A stretch of 64,000 nucleotides of DNA from Pseudomonas marvdashtae (GTDB lineage Bacteria; Pseudomonadota; Gammaproteobacteria; Pseudomonadales; Pseudomonadaceae): the NCBI RefSeq assembly GCF_014268655.2, contig NZ_JABWQX020000001.1:558001-622000 (forward strand), written 5' to 3'. Below the pieces are notes generated by a model, which was given only the letters and a program-made list of their open reading frames with translations, was not told where the DNA came from and searched no databases. Position numbers and translations under genes: made by a program. Within the stretch, counting starts at the first letter, position 1; every line of letters starts with the position of its first letter. This document shows, piece after piece, positions 16,739 through 25,581 of this stretch.

Positions 16739-17305
16739 TTATAGCTTAGCCATCACTGCCGTATAGATCAACAGGGTCAGTCCAACACCCGTCAGTGAAA
16801 TCCAGAAGCAGTTGGCAGCAGTTATTTTGGAGTTTTGCTGACCTAGCGGATCATTTTCCAGATGGTTAATTGCCGACTGAACCCGAAGTAGGCAAAACAG
16901 GTTAAAAAGCAACGTTGCTGCTGGAATTGCTGGATGAGCTCCTGGTGCGCTCGGCCAGAATGCGGCATAAATCCCGACAAACTCGGAAACTATAAGTGCA
17001 AATGCAAGTATGCGCGGGTGCCATTTGTAGCGCGTGTGAGAAATATATAGTTGTCGATCAATTTTCATGTGTAATGAATAAATAAATAGCACGCCCATGA
17101 TGGTACGTATCAAGGGCAGCACTCTTGCATTGGTGGCGATCCTGTATGTTTTCCAGTTTTTGTACAGCCAGTAGGTGTAATAGTAGCCAAGGGTCAATAA
17201 AAACATAACGATGAATTTGTTTTTCGAGACAATGTAGAACCGAGGGGCGGCTAGCAGAGGCGTCACTTTGGTTATGGGGGTCGATTCTTCGGCAGGTGTC
17301 GTCAT
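16739..17305 (-). CDS. Small inner-membrane protein of unknown function
   Basis: This 188-residue protein has about four hydrophobic segments: FIVMFLLTLGYYYTYWLYKNW, LIRTIMGVLFIYSL, ILAFALIVSEFVGIYAAFW with the following TLLFNLFCLL, and CFWISLTGVGLTLLIYTAV. The opening FYIVSKNKFIVMFLLTLGYYYTYWLYKNW is reminiscent of DUF4234-type proteins, but I do not recognise a defined function. It is transcribed toward the DUF6124 terminator. Upstream lie three palindromes and the Mrr gene, on the same strand. Confidence 0.7.
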   Translation of the reverse strand: MTTPAEESTPITKVTPLLAAPRFYIVSKNKFIVMFLLTLGYYYTYWLYKNWKTYRIATNARVLPLIRTIMGVLFIYSLHMKIDRQLYISHTRYKWHPRILAFALIVSEFVGIYAAFWPSAPGAHPAIPAATLLFNLFCLLRVQSAINHLENDPLGQQNSKITAANCFWISLTGVGLTLLIYTAVMAKL

Positions 17306-17524
17306 GAGTAAACTCTAAAAGGTTTGGCTGTAGTCATTCGATGGGGTGAGTATTTTAATGAGGTTGTGATACTCGGGGCGAATGGTAGCAAGGTCCTAAA
17401 ACAAAAAGTTGTAGGATGGCTCCCAAGAGGGGATACGTATTGTCTGGGGTTGAAGCGGAACTTAGATGTAGGAAGTATTGCTGTAGGAATGTTCTGAGAA
17501 TGCGCGGCTAAAGCGATGGACTCA

Positions 17525-17681
17525 AATTGTGCAAGAGGTACTTGCACAATTATCGGGAGTTATCCAAGCGGTGAGCACTGAGGTCGTGCAACAGCTTGCT
17601 GCACAATTGCCCAGACAAGAGAGGCGTTTTTGTATAAGAGAGCCCGGAAACACACTCAGATGTCCAACAACCTGTTGGACA
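17525..17681. repeat. Three successive palindromes with CAATT flanks
   Basis: Palindrome 1 has 11-bp arms 17525-17535/17541-17551 (AATTGTGCAAG/CTTGCACAATT). Palindrome 2 (17586-17604) is imperfect, GTGCA...TGCAC. Palindrome 3 has 9-bp arms 17661-17669/17673-17681 (TGTCCAACA/TGTTGGACA). Each right arm runs into CAATT. They sit in the 430-bp gap between the membrane-protein gene and mrr, which otherwise shows no gene. They could be repeated operator sites (GntR-like half-sites) or RNA hairpins. Confidence 0.6.
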
Positions 17682-17735
17682 ATTGAACACGTCTGCGAGA
17701 CATCAGTGGGGCCGATGACCGGCAAGCCGACTGGG

Positions 17736-18647
17736 TCAATCTTCCACGAAGTAATCGCTATCCAAGTGCTTCACTTCGTAAACCTGTTTGACGTTGCAGC
17801 CGAGATTGTTTTCGACCATCAGCCGCGCCAACTCCAACCCATCGATCAACACCACTTTGATATCCAGGCTCAAGGCGGCTTCACGGGCCCCGTTGGAGAA
17901 GTCCGAAGTGGTAATGAACACACCCTTGCGAGCGCGTTGGCGGGTGAGGGCGCCGATGAACTTATCGATTTCCGGGCGGTGTACGGTATTGGTCCAACGC
18001 TTGGCTTGCAGGTAGATGACGTCCAGGCCGAGCTTGTCCTCCTTGATGATGCCGTCGATGCCGTCGTCGTTGGTTTGTTGCGTCGCTCGACCTGCTTCCT
18101 TGCGTGAGCCACCGTAGCCCATGGCGATCATCAGATCGACTACCAGTTGCTCGAAAAAAGTTGGTGAAGCTGCACGCACGAGGGCCAGCAGTTCATCCGC
18201 CAATGACTGCGTCAGCGCCTGGTGTGCTGCGGCCAGTTGCTCGTCGGGAGTCGCTTGTTCGACCGGTTCGCTCTGCAAGGCTAACGCTGGGTCATCGGCG
18301 GGACTGGTCGTATGGAACGCGGCGAATTCCGGGTATTGCTTGAGCCACCTAACGGTAATACGTGCCGGCCCGCTGTTCAGCGCCTCTCGACCGCGTTCGG
18401 TGATTTGCACCAGTCCCTTTGCCGGAATGCTCAGCAGCCCCGCCTTATTCAGATAGGTGCGCGCCCAACCGACTCGATTGTTGATCACCGTTTGCTTGCC
18501 GGAAGGTAGGCGTTCGCTGCGCTCCTCCTCGCTGAGCTGAAACTCGTTGGCGATGCGCTCGCGAAGTTCGCTTAGGGCTAGCGGAGTATTGTCGGCGACG
18601 GTGGCCAGGATCGGTCGCATGACGCTCTGGAAATCTGGGATGGGCAT
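17736..18647 (-). CDS. mrr: Mrr-like type IV restriction endonuclease
   Basis: This 303-residue protein is the usual length for Mrr. The N-terminal winged-helix Mrr_N domain (MPIPDFQSVMRPILATVAD ... VINNRVGWARTYLNKAGLLS) is followed by a C-terminal PD-(D/E)xK nuclease domain. The nuclease domain has GYGGSRKEAGRA, then DDGIDGIIKEDKLGLDVIYLQAKRW (Asp, then Gln-Ala-Lys) and FITTSDFSNGAREAA. Mrr enzymes cut DNA that carries foreign adenine or cytosine methylation. The start at 18647 has AGGAAG seven bases upstream and fits the family; an in-frame ORF reaches 18923 but without family similarity. It lies next to a restriction-modification pair on the same strand. Confidence 0.9.
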   Translation of the reverse strand: MPIPDFQSVMRPILATVADNTPLALSELRERIANEFQLSEEERSERLPSGKQTVINNRVGWARTYLNKAGLLSIPAKGLVQITERGREALNSGPARITVRWLKQYPEFAAFHTTSPADDPALALQSEPVEQATPDEQLAAAHQALTQSLADELLALVRAASPTFFEQLVVDLMIAMGYGGSRKEAGRATQQTNDDGIDGIIKEDKLGLDVIYLQAKRWTNTVHRPEIDKFIGALTRQRARKGVFITTSDFSNGAREAALSLDIKVVLIDGLELARLMVENNLGCNVKQVYEVKHLDSDYFVED

Positions 18648-19185
18648 AGATAACTTCCTGTTCAGTTGCCGGGGCGTATTAAAGCAGGTGCGGATCGAGG
18701 TTGTCGTGCGCTCAAACTGATGCATTGCGACCGCGTTTGTCCCTTCATGTGTATCTGCAGCACATTGGCGGAAATCGTTGAGGGCGTGCGCCAGTTCTCC
18801 ATGGAAAGCCTTGGCCTGGATGGCTTTGGTGGCGTGTGAGACGAAAGGAACTGACTGCTTTGAGAAACAATGTGCTTGACCCTGCATCCTGAATAATGAG
18901 CCCGCGTTGTTTGAGCTGGGCACTCTGCAGAAGTGTCGTTGACGGGCTTACTGAAAAACTACCGGGCATAAAAAACCCGCTCAATTTGTGCTTGGCTGCC
19001 GGAGCAGCCATAGGCATGGCGGGTATGTTACGCGGGAGCTTATGTGCGGCTGCACCGTTTTACAAGCTATTTGGCACTGCGAGAATGAGCGCGGGTATTG
19101 TTTTGTCGGATGGTTTGAAAACCTGTGCACCCGCGTATGCGTAAAGGTAAGCGTCCTCTGTCCGACTTTTCAGGGAAAGACTTCT
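18648..19185. other. Intergenic stretch without a convincing gene
   Basis: This 538-bp gap separates mrr from the restriction enzyme gene. Short open frames exist on both strands, but none has a ribosome binding site plus a recognisable product. The piece 18720-18870 reads in frame ahead of mrr as a plausible protein fragment (AIQAKAFHGELAHALNDFRQ), possibly a decayed gene. No repeat family was recognised. Confidence 0.5.
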
Positions 19186-20103
19186 CTACTTGGTGGATCC
19201 TATAAATGCGCCCAGCTTGTCTAGGTCATGCGCCCAAAAAAGGGCGAGGCCACGTTGCTGAGCTTGCTCTAGGTTCATAACCTTGAATACACCTGAAAGC
19301 ATAGCTGCCGGTACGACCTGTAAGGTACCAAACATCTTGAGCCAGTACTCAGCCTTTACCGCTGCGTCATTATTAAGTCGTTTGACACTGTTGGTTGCGC
19401 TATTTGACACCTTGCATTCGATAGCCATCAGGCGAGAGTCATGCAGGCGCACCACGACATCAGCTTTACGCTCACCTAGCAGGCACTCCGCGCAAAATTG
19501 CATTGGTTGCGGGCCTTTTACAATCGTTGTTATCGTCGCAGCCGTAACTTCAGTAAAGCCCTGGCTTCGTAGGTAATCCTTTACTTGAGTTTCCTGCCCA
19601 TCTTTTCCGACAACTCTTCTTTCAGTGGCTATTCGCTGGGCTGCAAGAAGCACGGAGGATGCAAGTAGAGCGGCGTCACGCTCTTGGTCCGTGGGGGCGG
19701 TCCCCGCGTTAAGCCATGGGAAGCGATGGATGTCGATTACTCGTTCGATGACCTCAAAAAGTTTTCTGACGTCTTCGGGCTTTTTTTTCAGAACTCCAGG
19801 AGCAATCGAGTCCACGTCGGCGATTACCTGAAGATCATCGTCCGAAATTGGCGGACCAGCGAGATAGCGCAGCGTCTCACCCAGACCAGAACCGTAGGCG
19901 TCGGCTAGGTTTGCGTCTGTGATTCCGTCGGGATTCAGGTTGTTTAATTTTTGAAATAGTAACTCGAATTTATTGCGAGCATTTTGATAATGTGACTCCC
20001 AGGCTCCCGAAACAGATAATCGTTCTGTCCTGAACAATGATGCAGATACAGTGGCGTCCTCGGCTAGTTCCTCAGTTGTCCATCGAGCGGGTGAGCTGGT
20101 CAT
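19186..20103 (-). CDS. XamI-family type II restriction endonuclease
   Basis: This 305-residue protein has a C-terminal PD-(D/E)xK-like core: ERKADVVVRLHDSRLMAIECKVSNSATNSVKRLN, with the aspartate and the E-C-K triad in the right order. The N-terminal part (SLFRTERLSVSGAWESHYQNARNKFELLF) and overall layout match XamI-type enzymes as I recall them. Its ATG overlaps the stop of the methyltransferase (ATGA), so both are made from one transcript, methyltransferase first. Recognition sequence cannot be predicted. The surrounding DNA is less GC-rich than the core genes, in line with horizontal gain. Confidence 0.8.
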   Translation of the reverse strand: MTSSPARWTTEELAEDATVSASLFRTERLSVSGAWESHYQNARNKFELLFQKLNNLNPDGITDANLADAYGSGLGETLRYLAGPPISDDDLQVIADVDSIAPGVLKKKPEDVRKLFEVIERVIDIHRFPWLNAGTAPTDQERDAALLASSVLLAAQRIATERRVVGKDGQETQVKDYLRSQGFTEVTAATITTIVKGPQPMQFCAECLLGERKADVVVRLHDSRLMAIECKVSNSATNSVKRLNNDAAVKAEYWLKMFGTLQVVPAAMLSGVFKVMNLEQAQQRGLALFWAHDLDKLGAFIGSTK

Positions 20104-21695
20104 GCCGTTAAAAATTCCAGGCTGGGAACACGCAGACGTTCAATTTCCTTCGGCTCGAACTTAGTCAAGCCACCGGCATATGTTCTGCCACTTCCTGTGT
20201 TGATGTTCTCGTTAAGCCACTTAACCAGCCTAGGTAGAGCATGTGGGGCTAGGGTTTCACGAGGGTAAAGACCATGGGCTATGTTGATGTGTCTTGCAGC
20301 ACAGGTGTTTAGTGTGAACTGAGGTGGCCGTCTAGCCATGTAGGTACAAAGAATGGGCGCTGGAGCTTTGAGGCCCACTGACCACCATGCTCTACGGTGC
20401 TGAGCTATGTAGCTCTGATCCGCGCCTTGATTTTTTGCCCACAATAAAAAGTCGTTGATACGCTGACGTTCTTCATGGCTGAAGTCATCAAGGTCTGGCG
20501 GTAAATCGATTACTCGACGCAAAACGTCAGAGGAGCTCAAATTTGCTCCTGCTTCAATCAAATCCCGGGCTTTAGTAACAGCAGGTAGCATCACGCGTTC
20601 AGGCAAGTCCCTCGCATGATCACCAGCAATCCAAATACTATTCGCCCCTGTTACCTGTCCTCTATGCACACGGAACAATTCGCCGAGCTCAATTTCACCA
20701 GCTTTCGTCGTCACCGATGGGCGAACTATGATTGACCAGCGAGCAGCGGCCTGCAGTTGTTCTCGGGGAACATCTGTCCCTTTGGTTAAGCCTTTGAGGC
20801 GGGTCAGTTCTGCTACAGAGTGAACTCGTATGGGTTTGCTAGTCTCGCCAACCTGAAAACAGGTTATAGCAGCAGTGGTTGCGGTCCCTGGGAAAGCCTC
20901 AATTGTTGGTTCAAGTACATGTAGAGCAATGCCTCCAAGCTCTTCCAATAGCAACTTGCGTAGCGCAGAACCGTAATTGACATCCATCCATTCCGCTGAG
21001 GTGATGAAAGCTCCTATGTCTCCTTTCTTGGCCAAGAGGCGTGTCTGCAAGAAGAAATGTACATGCAGTCCGGCCAAGGCACTTGCTTTAATACCTAATC
21101 CTGCGAAGCGGGAGGCGTACCATTCTTTCCAGTCAGTACTAATGTCGTGATGTCGGACGTAAGGGGGGTTGCCAATAAAAGCAGTCATACCCTTGCATCG
21201 AGGTAATTTGACCTCCCTATAATCTTTGACTAGAACGGTAGAACGGTCATCCCAGCCGCGCACGCTAAGATTTGCTCGCAGCATGAGCGCAGCCAAAGGG
21301 TCCATCTCAACGGCTATCAGTTGTGCGGCTGGGAACGCGGCGCCAGCCGCCAGAATGAATCGTCCAGATCCCGCTCCTGGGTCGACAATACGAGCCGGAT
21401 CCCCGTGGCGTGAGAGCCAAGTCATCATCGAGCGTACAATTGGGTGGGGAGTGTATACCGCGCCAGTAGCACGACGCTCGAAGGGCGATCGAATGGCGGA
21501 GAAAGCTTCCCCAAGAGGATCGGCACCGCGCAAAATGGCTTTGCGGACGGTGTTGAGCTCAATCTTGGGTACACAGAGCTCAGATGCTTCTACTGTTTTT
21601 GCGAGTTTTTGTTCCGCCTTGGAAAGGCTGTCTTGCCCAGTTTGCAGTAGGGCGAGGCACATGGAGATCACGTCTCGTTCTGTCTGCATTGTCAT
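20100..21695 (-). CDS. N6-adenine DNA methyltransferase of the XamI-like system
   Basis: This 531-residue protein has the SAM-binding motif VDPGAGSGRFILAAG and the catalytic motif GNPPYVRHH, the NPPY class of adenine-N6 methyltransferases (Eco57I-type). A long C-terminal part probably holds the target-recognition region. It protects host sites from the partner endonuclease. The start at 21695 is chosen because it directly follows the stop (TGA 21697-21699) of the small upstream gene, indicating translational coupling; a second ATG is two codons later. An in-frame extension to 21755 lies inside the upstream gene and is unlikely. Confidence 0.88.
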   Translation of the reverse strand: MTMQTERDVISMCLALLQTGQDSLSKAEQKLAKTVEASELCVPKIELNTVRKAILRGADPLGEAFSAIRSPFERRATGAVYTPHPIVRSMMTWLSRHGDPARIVDPGAGSGRFILAAGAAFPAAQLIAVEMDPLAALMLRANLSVRGWDDRSTVLVKDYREVKLPRCKGMTAFIGNPPYVRHHDISTDWKEWYASRFAGLGIKASALAGLHVHFFLQTRLLAKKGDIGAFITSAEWMDVNYGSALRKLLLEELGGIALHVLEPTIEAFPGTATTAAITCFQVGETSKPIRVHSVAELTRLKGLTKGTDVPREQLQAAARWSIIVRPSVTTKAGEIELGELFRVHRGQVTGANSIWIAGDHARDLPERVMLPAVTKARDLIEAGANLSSSDVLRRVIDLPPDLDDFSHEERQRINDFLLWAKNQGADQSYIAQHRRAWWSVGLKAPAPILCTYMARRPPQFTLNTCAARHINIAHGLYPRETLAPHALPRLVKWLNENINTGSGRTYAGGLTKFEPKEIERLRVPSLEFLTA

Positions 21696-21696
21696 T

Positions 21697-21879
21697 TCAC
21701 TTTCGTTTTGGGTCTGAGAAGAGATAGCCTTGACCGCTGTGCTGTTTCTCGGCAAACGCGCGCATAAAATCCCGCAACACGTCTGCTGCTACACGATCTT
21801 GGGCGCGGCAGGCCTGCACGAAAGCTTCGCGCAAATCTCTCTCAACCCTAATTCGCATTCCGGAGTCTTTGATAGCCAT
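21697..21879 (-). CDS. Small ribbon-helix-helix-like protein upstream of the methyltransferase
   Basis: This 60-residue protein reads MAIKDSGMRIRVERDLREAF then VQACRAQDRVAADVLRDFMRAF. The pattern of a beta strand (RIRVE), a helix and a second helix is that of CopG/Arc-type DNA-binding proteins. Its stop is one base from the methyltransferase start. It may be the control protein of the restriction-modification operon, although such controllers are usually helix-turn-helix C proteins. No good Shine-Dalgarno is seen before ATG 21879, and the frame remains open to 22053, so the start is uncertain. Confidence 0.6.
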   Translation of the reverse strand: MAIKDSGMRIRVERDLREAFVQACRAQDRVAADVLRDFMRAFAEKQHSGQGYLFSDPKRK

Positions 21880-22539
21880 GTAGCGAAGGGTAGCATGTGG
21901 ATGTACAGATGTGTATCCAATTGTGGATTCAGAGCTAGCCTGTCGTTGCCTGCCACTTCTGAGATTTTTACCCGCAACGTTTTTTAGCTTGCTATGGTGT
22001 TGGCCGAGTTCACGCATTATGAAATGCATGCATTGATTGGCAAAAACATGCACTTGGCTCTCCCAACCAGCTGTGGGAACTGGTCAGAAAAGGCTCTGAT
22101 ATAGGCTTATAGCCTTTTCTTTCCGTGGATCCATAGAGGAAAAAGTGCTGTGGGTGCCTTCAATGGGTGAAAAAACTTTCCACCAGACATTAAAAAGCCG
22201 GCTTATGGCCGGCTTCTCGTTGACTGATTCAGCTCGTTTTTGACAAACCTTACCAGCCTTCAAAACGTACATCCGGCTCTTGCGGCCGGCTGTGGGACTT
22301 GGTCAGAAAGTGATCTGCCTTGTCGGTGCGAGGCGTGGGCTCGCAAATGTGGGGCGGAGGATACGCGGGTTTGCTTTGGAATCCCAGTGGTAAGTGGTGT
22401 GGAATCATTGGGTTAGGGTGATTTAGGGGGAAAGCAGGGGGCTGCTGCGCAGCCCAGCGGGGATAAATCCCCTCGCCACAAAAAGCTCCTGCCACAGCTC
22501 CTATTGCAGTTCCTGCCACGGTTTCTGCTCTTGGGTGGG
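21880..22539. other. Non-coding stretch with hairpins
   Basis: I see no supportable gene here. The stretch contains an inverted repeat AAAAGGCT...AGCCTTTTC (about 22087-22122), a hairpin AAGCCGGC/GCCGGCTT (22195-22215) that could end transcripts on either strand, two copies of a GCTGTGGGA..TTGGTCAGAAA-like sequence (near 22070 and 22289), and half of a GAGGGGATTTATCCCC-type repeat at 22436-22480. Confidence 0.55.
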
Positions 22540-23271
22540 TTAGTCGGACACCGGCGGTCTCTGTTTGTTGAGCGTTGACCACCAGAACACCCAGCCGATC
22601 ACGTGGATGTGTTGCGCGTCGATCTGGTCCGCACTGAACACCTCATCAGGATACGCAGCGCTGTTATGGCTACGCAGGCGCAGTCGGTTGCCGGGGATTC
22701 TGTGGAGGTATTTGATCCGCAGCATTCCATCATGCTCAAGCGCATAAATCTGGCCGTCGACGATTTGCGTCAGGCCGCGGTCGATGGCGAGGGTGGAGCC
22801 GTCTTCGATGCGTTCGGCCATGCTGTCGCCGACCATGGTGGTGCAGATGGCGTCGCTGGGGTCGATTTCCAGGGACTCGAGATGGCTGCGGGGCAGGCGG
22901 ATGGATTGGTCGGGGATTTCGGTGATGTGGGTTTTGCTTTCGCCGGGGGCGATGGGCACTTCCTTATAGAAAGGCAGTTCGATGTCCGTGGGTTCTTGAA
23001 TGCTGTAGACGCCGTCGTTTTCGGCGGCTTCATAGGTGATGCCGGGGCCGAGGCCGAGCGGGGTTTGTGGGCCTTCGCCGGTGGCGAGCCATTGCGGGCT
23101 GACGGTCAGCAGGCCGGCGATGCTGTAGATGCGTCCCGGTGGAATGCCACGGTTGAACCAGTTGTTCACGTGCTGCGATTTCACGCCGTACAACTTCGCG
23201 AAGTCGGCGGATCGGATGTTGGCTTCTTTGAGAAGGGCTCTGAAGCGATCGCCACTGGAAAGTATTTTCAT
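22540..23271 (-). CDS. LexA/CI-type repressor (XRE helix-turn-helix plus S24 peptidase)
   Basis: This 243-residue protein has an N-terminal phage-type helix-turn-helix (FRALLKEANIRSADFAKLYGVKSQHVNNWFNRGIPPGRI) and a C-terminal S24 self-cleaving domain. The nucleophilic serine is in MVGDSMAERIEDGSTLAIDRG and the lysine is in MLRIKYLHRIPG. Such repressors are inactivated by RecA during DNA damage. No prophage, pyocin or lysis genes adjoin it, so its targets are elsewhere or lost. ATG 23271 (MKILSSG) matches the family, though the ribosome binding site is weak; a TTG at 23307 is the alternative. The region upstream (23272-23420) has palindromic AT-rich sequence that could be its operator. Confidence 0.85.
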   Translation of the reverse strand: MKILSSGDRFRALLKEANIRSADFAKLYGVKSQHVNNWFNRGIPPGRIYSIAGLLTVSPQWLATGEGPQTPLGLGPGITYEAAENDGVYSIQEPTDIELPFYKEVPIAPGESKTHITEIPDQSIRLPRSHLESLEIDPSDAICTTMVGDSMAERIEDGSTLAIDRGLTQIVDGQIYALEHDGMLRIKYLHRIPGNRLRLRSHNSAAYPDEVFSADQIDAQHIHVIGWVFWWSTLNKQRPPVSD

Positions 23272-23423
23272 AAACGGAAAGTTTAGAGACGACCGTGCGT
23301 TCGGCAATAAACATGTCGTGCAAATTTATAAGATGATCTTTCCGTTTGCAGGAATCGAAACTGGCGCGTTAAACGCATTTAAACGTTGCTAATACGAAGT
23401 TGTATTAACTTCCCTGAAAGCAT

Positions 23424-23450
23424 AAAAAAACCCCGGTACGAGCCGGGGTT
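23424..23450 (-). terminator. Intrinsic terminator of ppa
   Basis: Read on the minus strand it is AACCCCGG-CTCGTA-CCGGGGTT followed directly by a T-run. It lies 17 bp after the ppa stop codon. Confidence 0.92.
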
Positions 23451-23466
23451 CTTTCTTAGTTCGGTC

Positions 23467-23994
23467 TTAGCCTTTGTAGGCGGCAACCGACTGGGTGATC
23501 GCTTCGCGGGCGGCGTCTGCACCGGCCCAGCCTTCGATCTTGACCCACTTGCCTTTTTCGAGATCTTTGTAGTTCGCGAAGAAGTGCTCGATCTGCTGGA
23601 TCAGCAGTGGCGGCAGGTCGGTGTATTCCTTCACGTCGACGTACAGTTGCGACAGTTTGTCGTGCGGTACGGCGATGACTTTGGAATCGCCGCCGCCGTC
23701 GTCGGTCATGTTCAGGATGCCGACCGGACGGGCGCGGATGACCGAGCCTGGGGCGACTGGGTAAGGGGTCACGACCAGCACGTCGAGGGGGTCGCCGTCG
23801 TCGGCCAGGGTGTTGGGGATGTAACCGTAGTTGGCCGGGTAGAACATCGGGGTGGCCATGAAACGGTCAACGAACAGGCAATCGCTGTCTTTGTCGATTT
23901 CGTATTTGATCGGGGCGTGGTTGGCCGGGATTTCGATCGCGACGTAGATGTCGTTCGGCAGGTCTTTGCCAGCCGGAATCTTGCTGTAGCTCAT
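23467..23994 (-). CDS. ppa: Inorganic pyrophosphatase
   Basis: This 175-residue family I soluble pyrophosphatase hydrolyses pyrophosphate to two phosphates in the cytoplasm, pulling biosynthetic reactions forward. It has the signature DGDPLDVLV with three metal-binding aspartates, [16 protein letters not shown], and the lysine/tyrosine residues of the active site ([14 protein letters not shown]). The length is normal. It is monocistronic: promoter upstream at 24055-24084 and strong terminator downstream. Confidence 0.97.
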   Translation of the reverse strand: MSYSKIPAGKDLPNDIYVAIEIPANHAPIKYEIDKDSDCLFVDRFMATPMFYPANYGYIPNTLADDGDPLDVLVVTPYPVAPGSVIRARPVGILNMTDDGGGDSKVIAVPHDKLSQLYVDVKEYTDLPPLLIQQIEHFFANYKDLEKGKWVKIEGWAGADAAREAITQSVAAYKG

Positions 23995-24054
23995 TGGGCG
24001 GTGCCCCCGTTAGTTGACCAAATGACTGGTCGGATTGACCAAAAAGTGGCGGCG

Positions 24055-24084
24055 ATTATAGGCATATTCGACCGCTGATGCCAC
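24055..24084 (-). promoter_or_regulatory. Probable sigma-70 promoter of ppa
   Basis: On the minus strand a perfect TATAAT (24060-24055) has GTGGCA (24084-24079) 18 bases upstream. Two direct repeats TTGACCAA/TTGGTCAA type lie between it and the ppa start, in the untranslated leader. Confidence 0.5.
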
Positions 24085-24105
24085 GTTACCAGGGTCGTAG
24101 AGACC

Positions 24106-24918
24106 TTAGTATGACGCCTGATAGACCGGATCTTCGGCCTGAAGTTGCCGCAGCCGGGCCAATGGGTCCTGGCGGTAGAACGCTTTGAGCTGTTCATACA
24201 CCGCCGGATAGGCCTGGTGCAGCAGGTCCGGGGCGCTGAAGAAGTATTCGCTGGTGACGGCAAAGAACTCCGCCGGGTTTTCCGCCGCGTAGGGATCGAT
24301 GGCGGTTTCGGCGTCGGGGTTCTGGTCGAGTTGGCGGTTGAGGTCGTCGAAGGCGTGTTGCATGGCCTCGGCCCAGTCGCCGACGCGCATGTCGGCGTGC
24401 AGCGGTGGCAGGCCGTTGGCGTCGCCGTTGAGCATGTCGAGTTTGTGCGCCAGTTCGTGGATCACCAGGTTGTAGCCTTCCCAGCCGCCGCTGGCGAGCA
24501 CGCCGTCCCAGGCCAGGATGATCGGGCCTTGGGGCCAGGCTTCGCCGCTGTGTTCGCCGTCCCACTCGTGTTCGATGCCGCTGGCGTCGCGGTAGCGCTG
24601 GGGGCTGAGGAAGTCGTCGGGGTAGAGGACGATTTCGTGGAAGCCCTGGTACCAATTCAATTCGCCCAGGTGCATCAGCGGCAATTGGGCCTGGGCGGCG
24701 AGCAGCAGGCGTTGTTCCTGGTGCAGCTCGACGCCGGGCAGGGCGGTGAGGTGCTTGTCGTGCAGGAACAGTACGCAGGCCTCACGCAGCCATTGGTCTT
24801 CTACAACGCTGATGCCGTCGAGAAAGCTCAACTGATGACGCACCCGCTGCCAGGTTTCTTCGGTAATGGGGTGTTTGGCGAGGGTGCGTCGGCGGCGCCA
24901 GTTGCTTAGCGACCACAT
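24106..24918 (-). CDS. mtfA: MtfA-type zinc metallopeptidase
   Basis: This 270-residue protein has the zinc-site motif HELAHKLD and a downstream glutamate in AENPAEFFAVTSEYFF, as in MtfA/DUF980 peptidases. E. coli MtfA interacts with the Mlc repressor and affects sugar uptake; whether that role holds in Pseudomonas is unknown. No signal peptide; cytoplasmic. The DedA gene is just upstream on the same strand (6-bp gap), so they may be co-transcribed. Confidence 0.9.
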   Translation of the reverse strand: MWSLSNWRRRRTLAKHPITEETWQRVRHQLSFLDGISVVEDQWLREACVLFLHDKHLTALPGVELHQEQRLLLAAQAQLPLMHLGELNWYQGFHEIVLYPDDFLSPQRYRDASGIEHEWDGEHSGEAWPQGPIILAWDGVLASGGWEGYNLVIHELAHKLDMLNGDANGLPPLHADMRVGDWAEAMQHAFDDLNRQLDQNPDAETAIDPYAAENPAEFFAVTSEYFFSAPDLLHQAYPAVYEQLKAFYRQDPLARLRQLQAEDPVYQASY

Positions 24919-24924
24919 GGGCGA

Positions 24925-25581
24925 TCAGCGGGTTTCGGCGTTCGAGCCGCGCTGGCTCATTTTGCTGCGCACCAGGCCGATGATCATCGGCAGCAGCGAC
25001 AGCAGGATGATGCCGACCACCAACAGCGACAGGTTTTGCTTGATGAAGGGCACGTTGCCGAAGAAGTAGCCGAGGGTCACCAGGCCGCCGACCCAGAGGA
25101 CGGTGCCGAGGACGCTGAAGCCGAAGAAGCGCAGGTAGTTCATTTTGCCGACGCCGGCGACGAAGGGGGCGAAGGTGCGGATGATCGGCAGGAAGCGCGC
25201 CAGGGTCACGGTTTTGCCGCCGTGCTTGGCGTAGAAGTCGTGGGTTTGTTGCAGGTAGTCGCGGCGGAAGATTTTAGAGTTGGGGTTGCTGAACAGTTTT
25301 TCGCCGGCGGTGCGGCCGATGATGTAGTTGGTGCTGTCGCCGAGGATGGCTGCGAGCATCAACAGGCCGCCCAGCAGGACCGGGTCCATGGCGCCACCGG
25401 CGGCTACGGCGCCAGCGATGAACAGCAACGAATCGCCCGGCAGGAACGGCATGACCACCAGGCCGGTTTCACAGAAGATCACCAGAAACAGGATGGCGTA
25501 GACCCATGTCCCGTAGTTGGTCACCAGCAGGTCGAGATAGACGTCGAGATGCAGAATGAGGTCGAGGGGGTTGAAGTCCAT
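24925..25581 (-). CDS. DedA-family inner-membrane protein
   Basis: This is a 218-residue DedA/SNARE-associated family protein with the conserved stretch [19 protein letters not shown], the loop [11 protein letters not shown], and the motif [22 protein letters not shown] with its essential arginines. DedA proteins are linked to lipid-carrier translocation, membrane potential and envelope-stress resistance. About four to five membrane segments are seen. ATG 25581 has AAGGTG seven bases upstream. Confidence 0.92.
   Translation of the reverse strand: MDFNPLDLILHLDVYLDLLVTNYGTWVYAILFLVIFCETGLVVMPFLPGDSLLFIAGAVAAGGAMDPVLLGGLLMLAAILGDSTNYIIGRTAGEKLFSNPNSKIFRRDYLQQTHDFYAKHGGKTVTLARFLPIIRTFAPFVAGVGKMNYLRFFGFSVLGTVLWVGGLVTLGYFFGNVPFIKQNLSLLVVGIILLSLLPMIIGLVRSKMSQRGSNAETR

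Noticed and set aside
17529..18107. 192-codon plus-strand frame overlapping mrr
   Set aside because: It is mostly antisense to the Mrr nuclease domain; only its first part falls in the palindrome region.
18896..19144. 82-codon plus-strand frame with a hydrophobic centre, toxin-like at first sight
   Set aside because: No ribosome binding site, no partner gene and no recognisable family; kept as part of the unexplained gap.
22250..22582. 110-codon minus-strand frame next to the S24 repressor
   Set aside because: It covers a REP-like half element and low-complexity Pro/His sequence, with no ribosome binding site.
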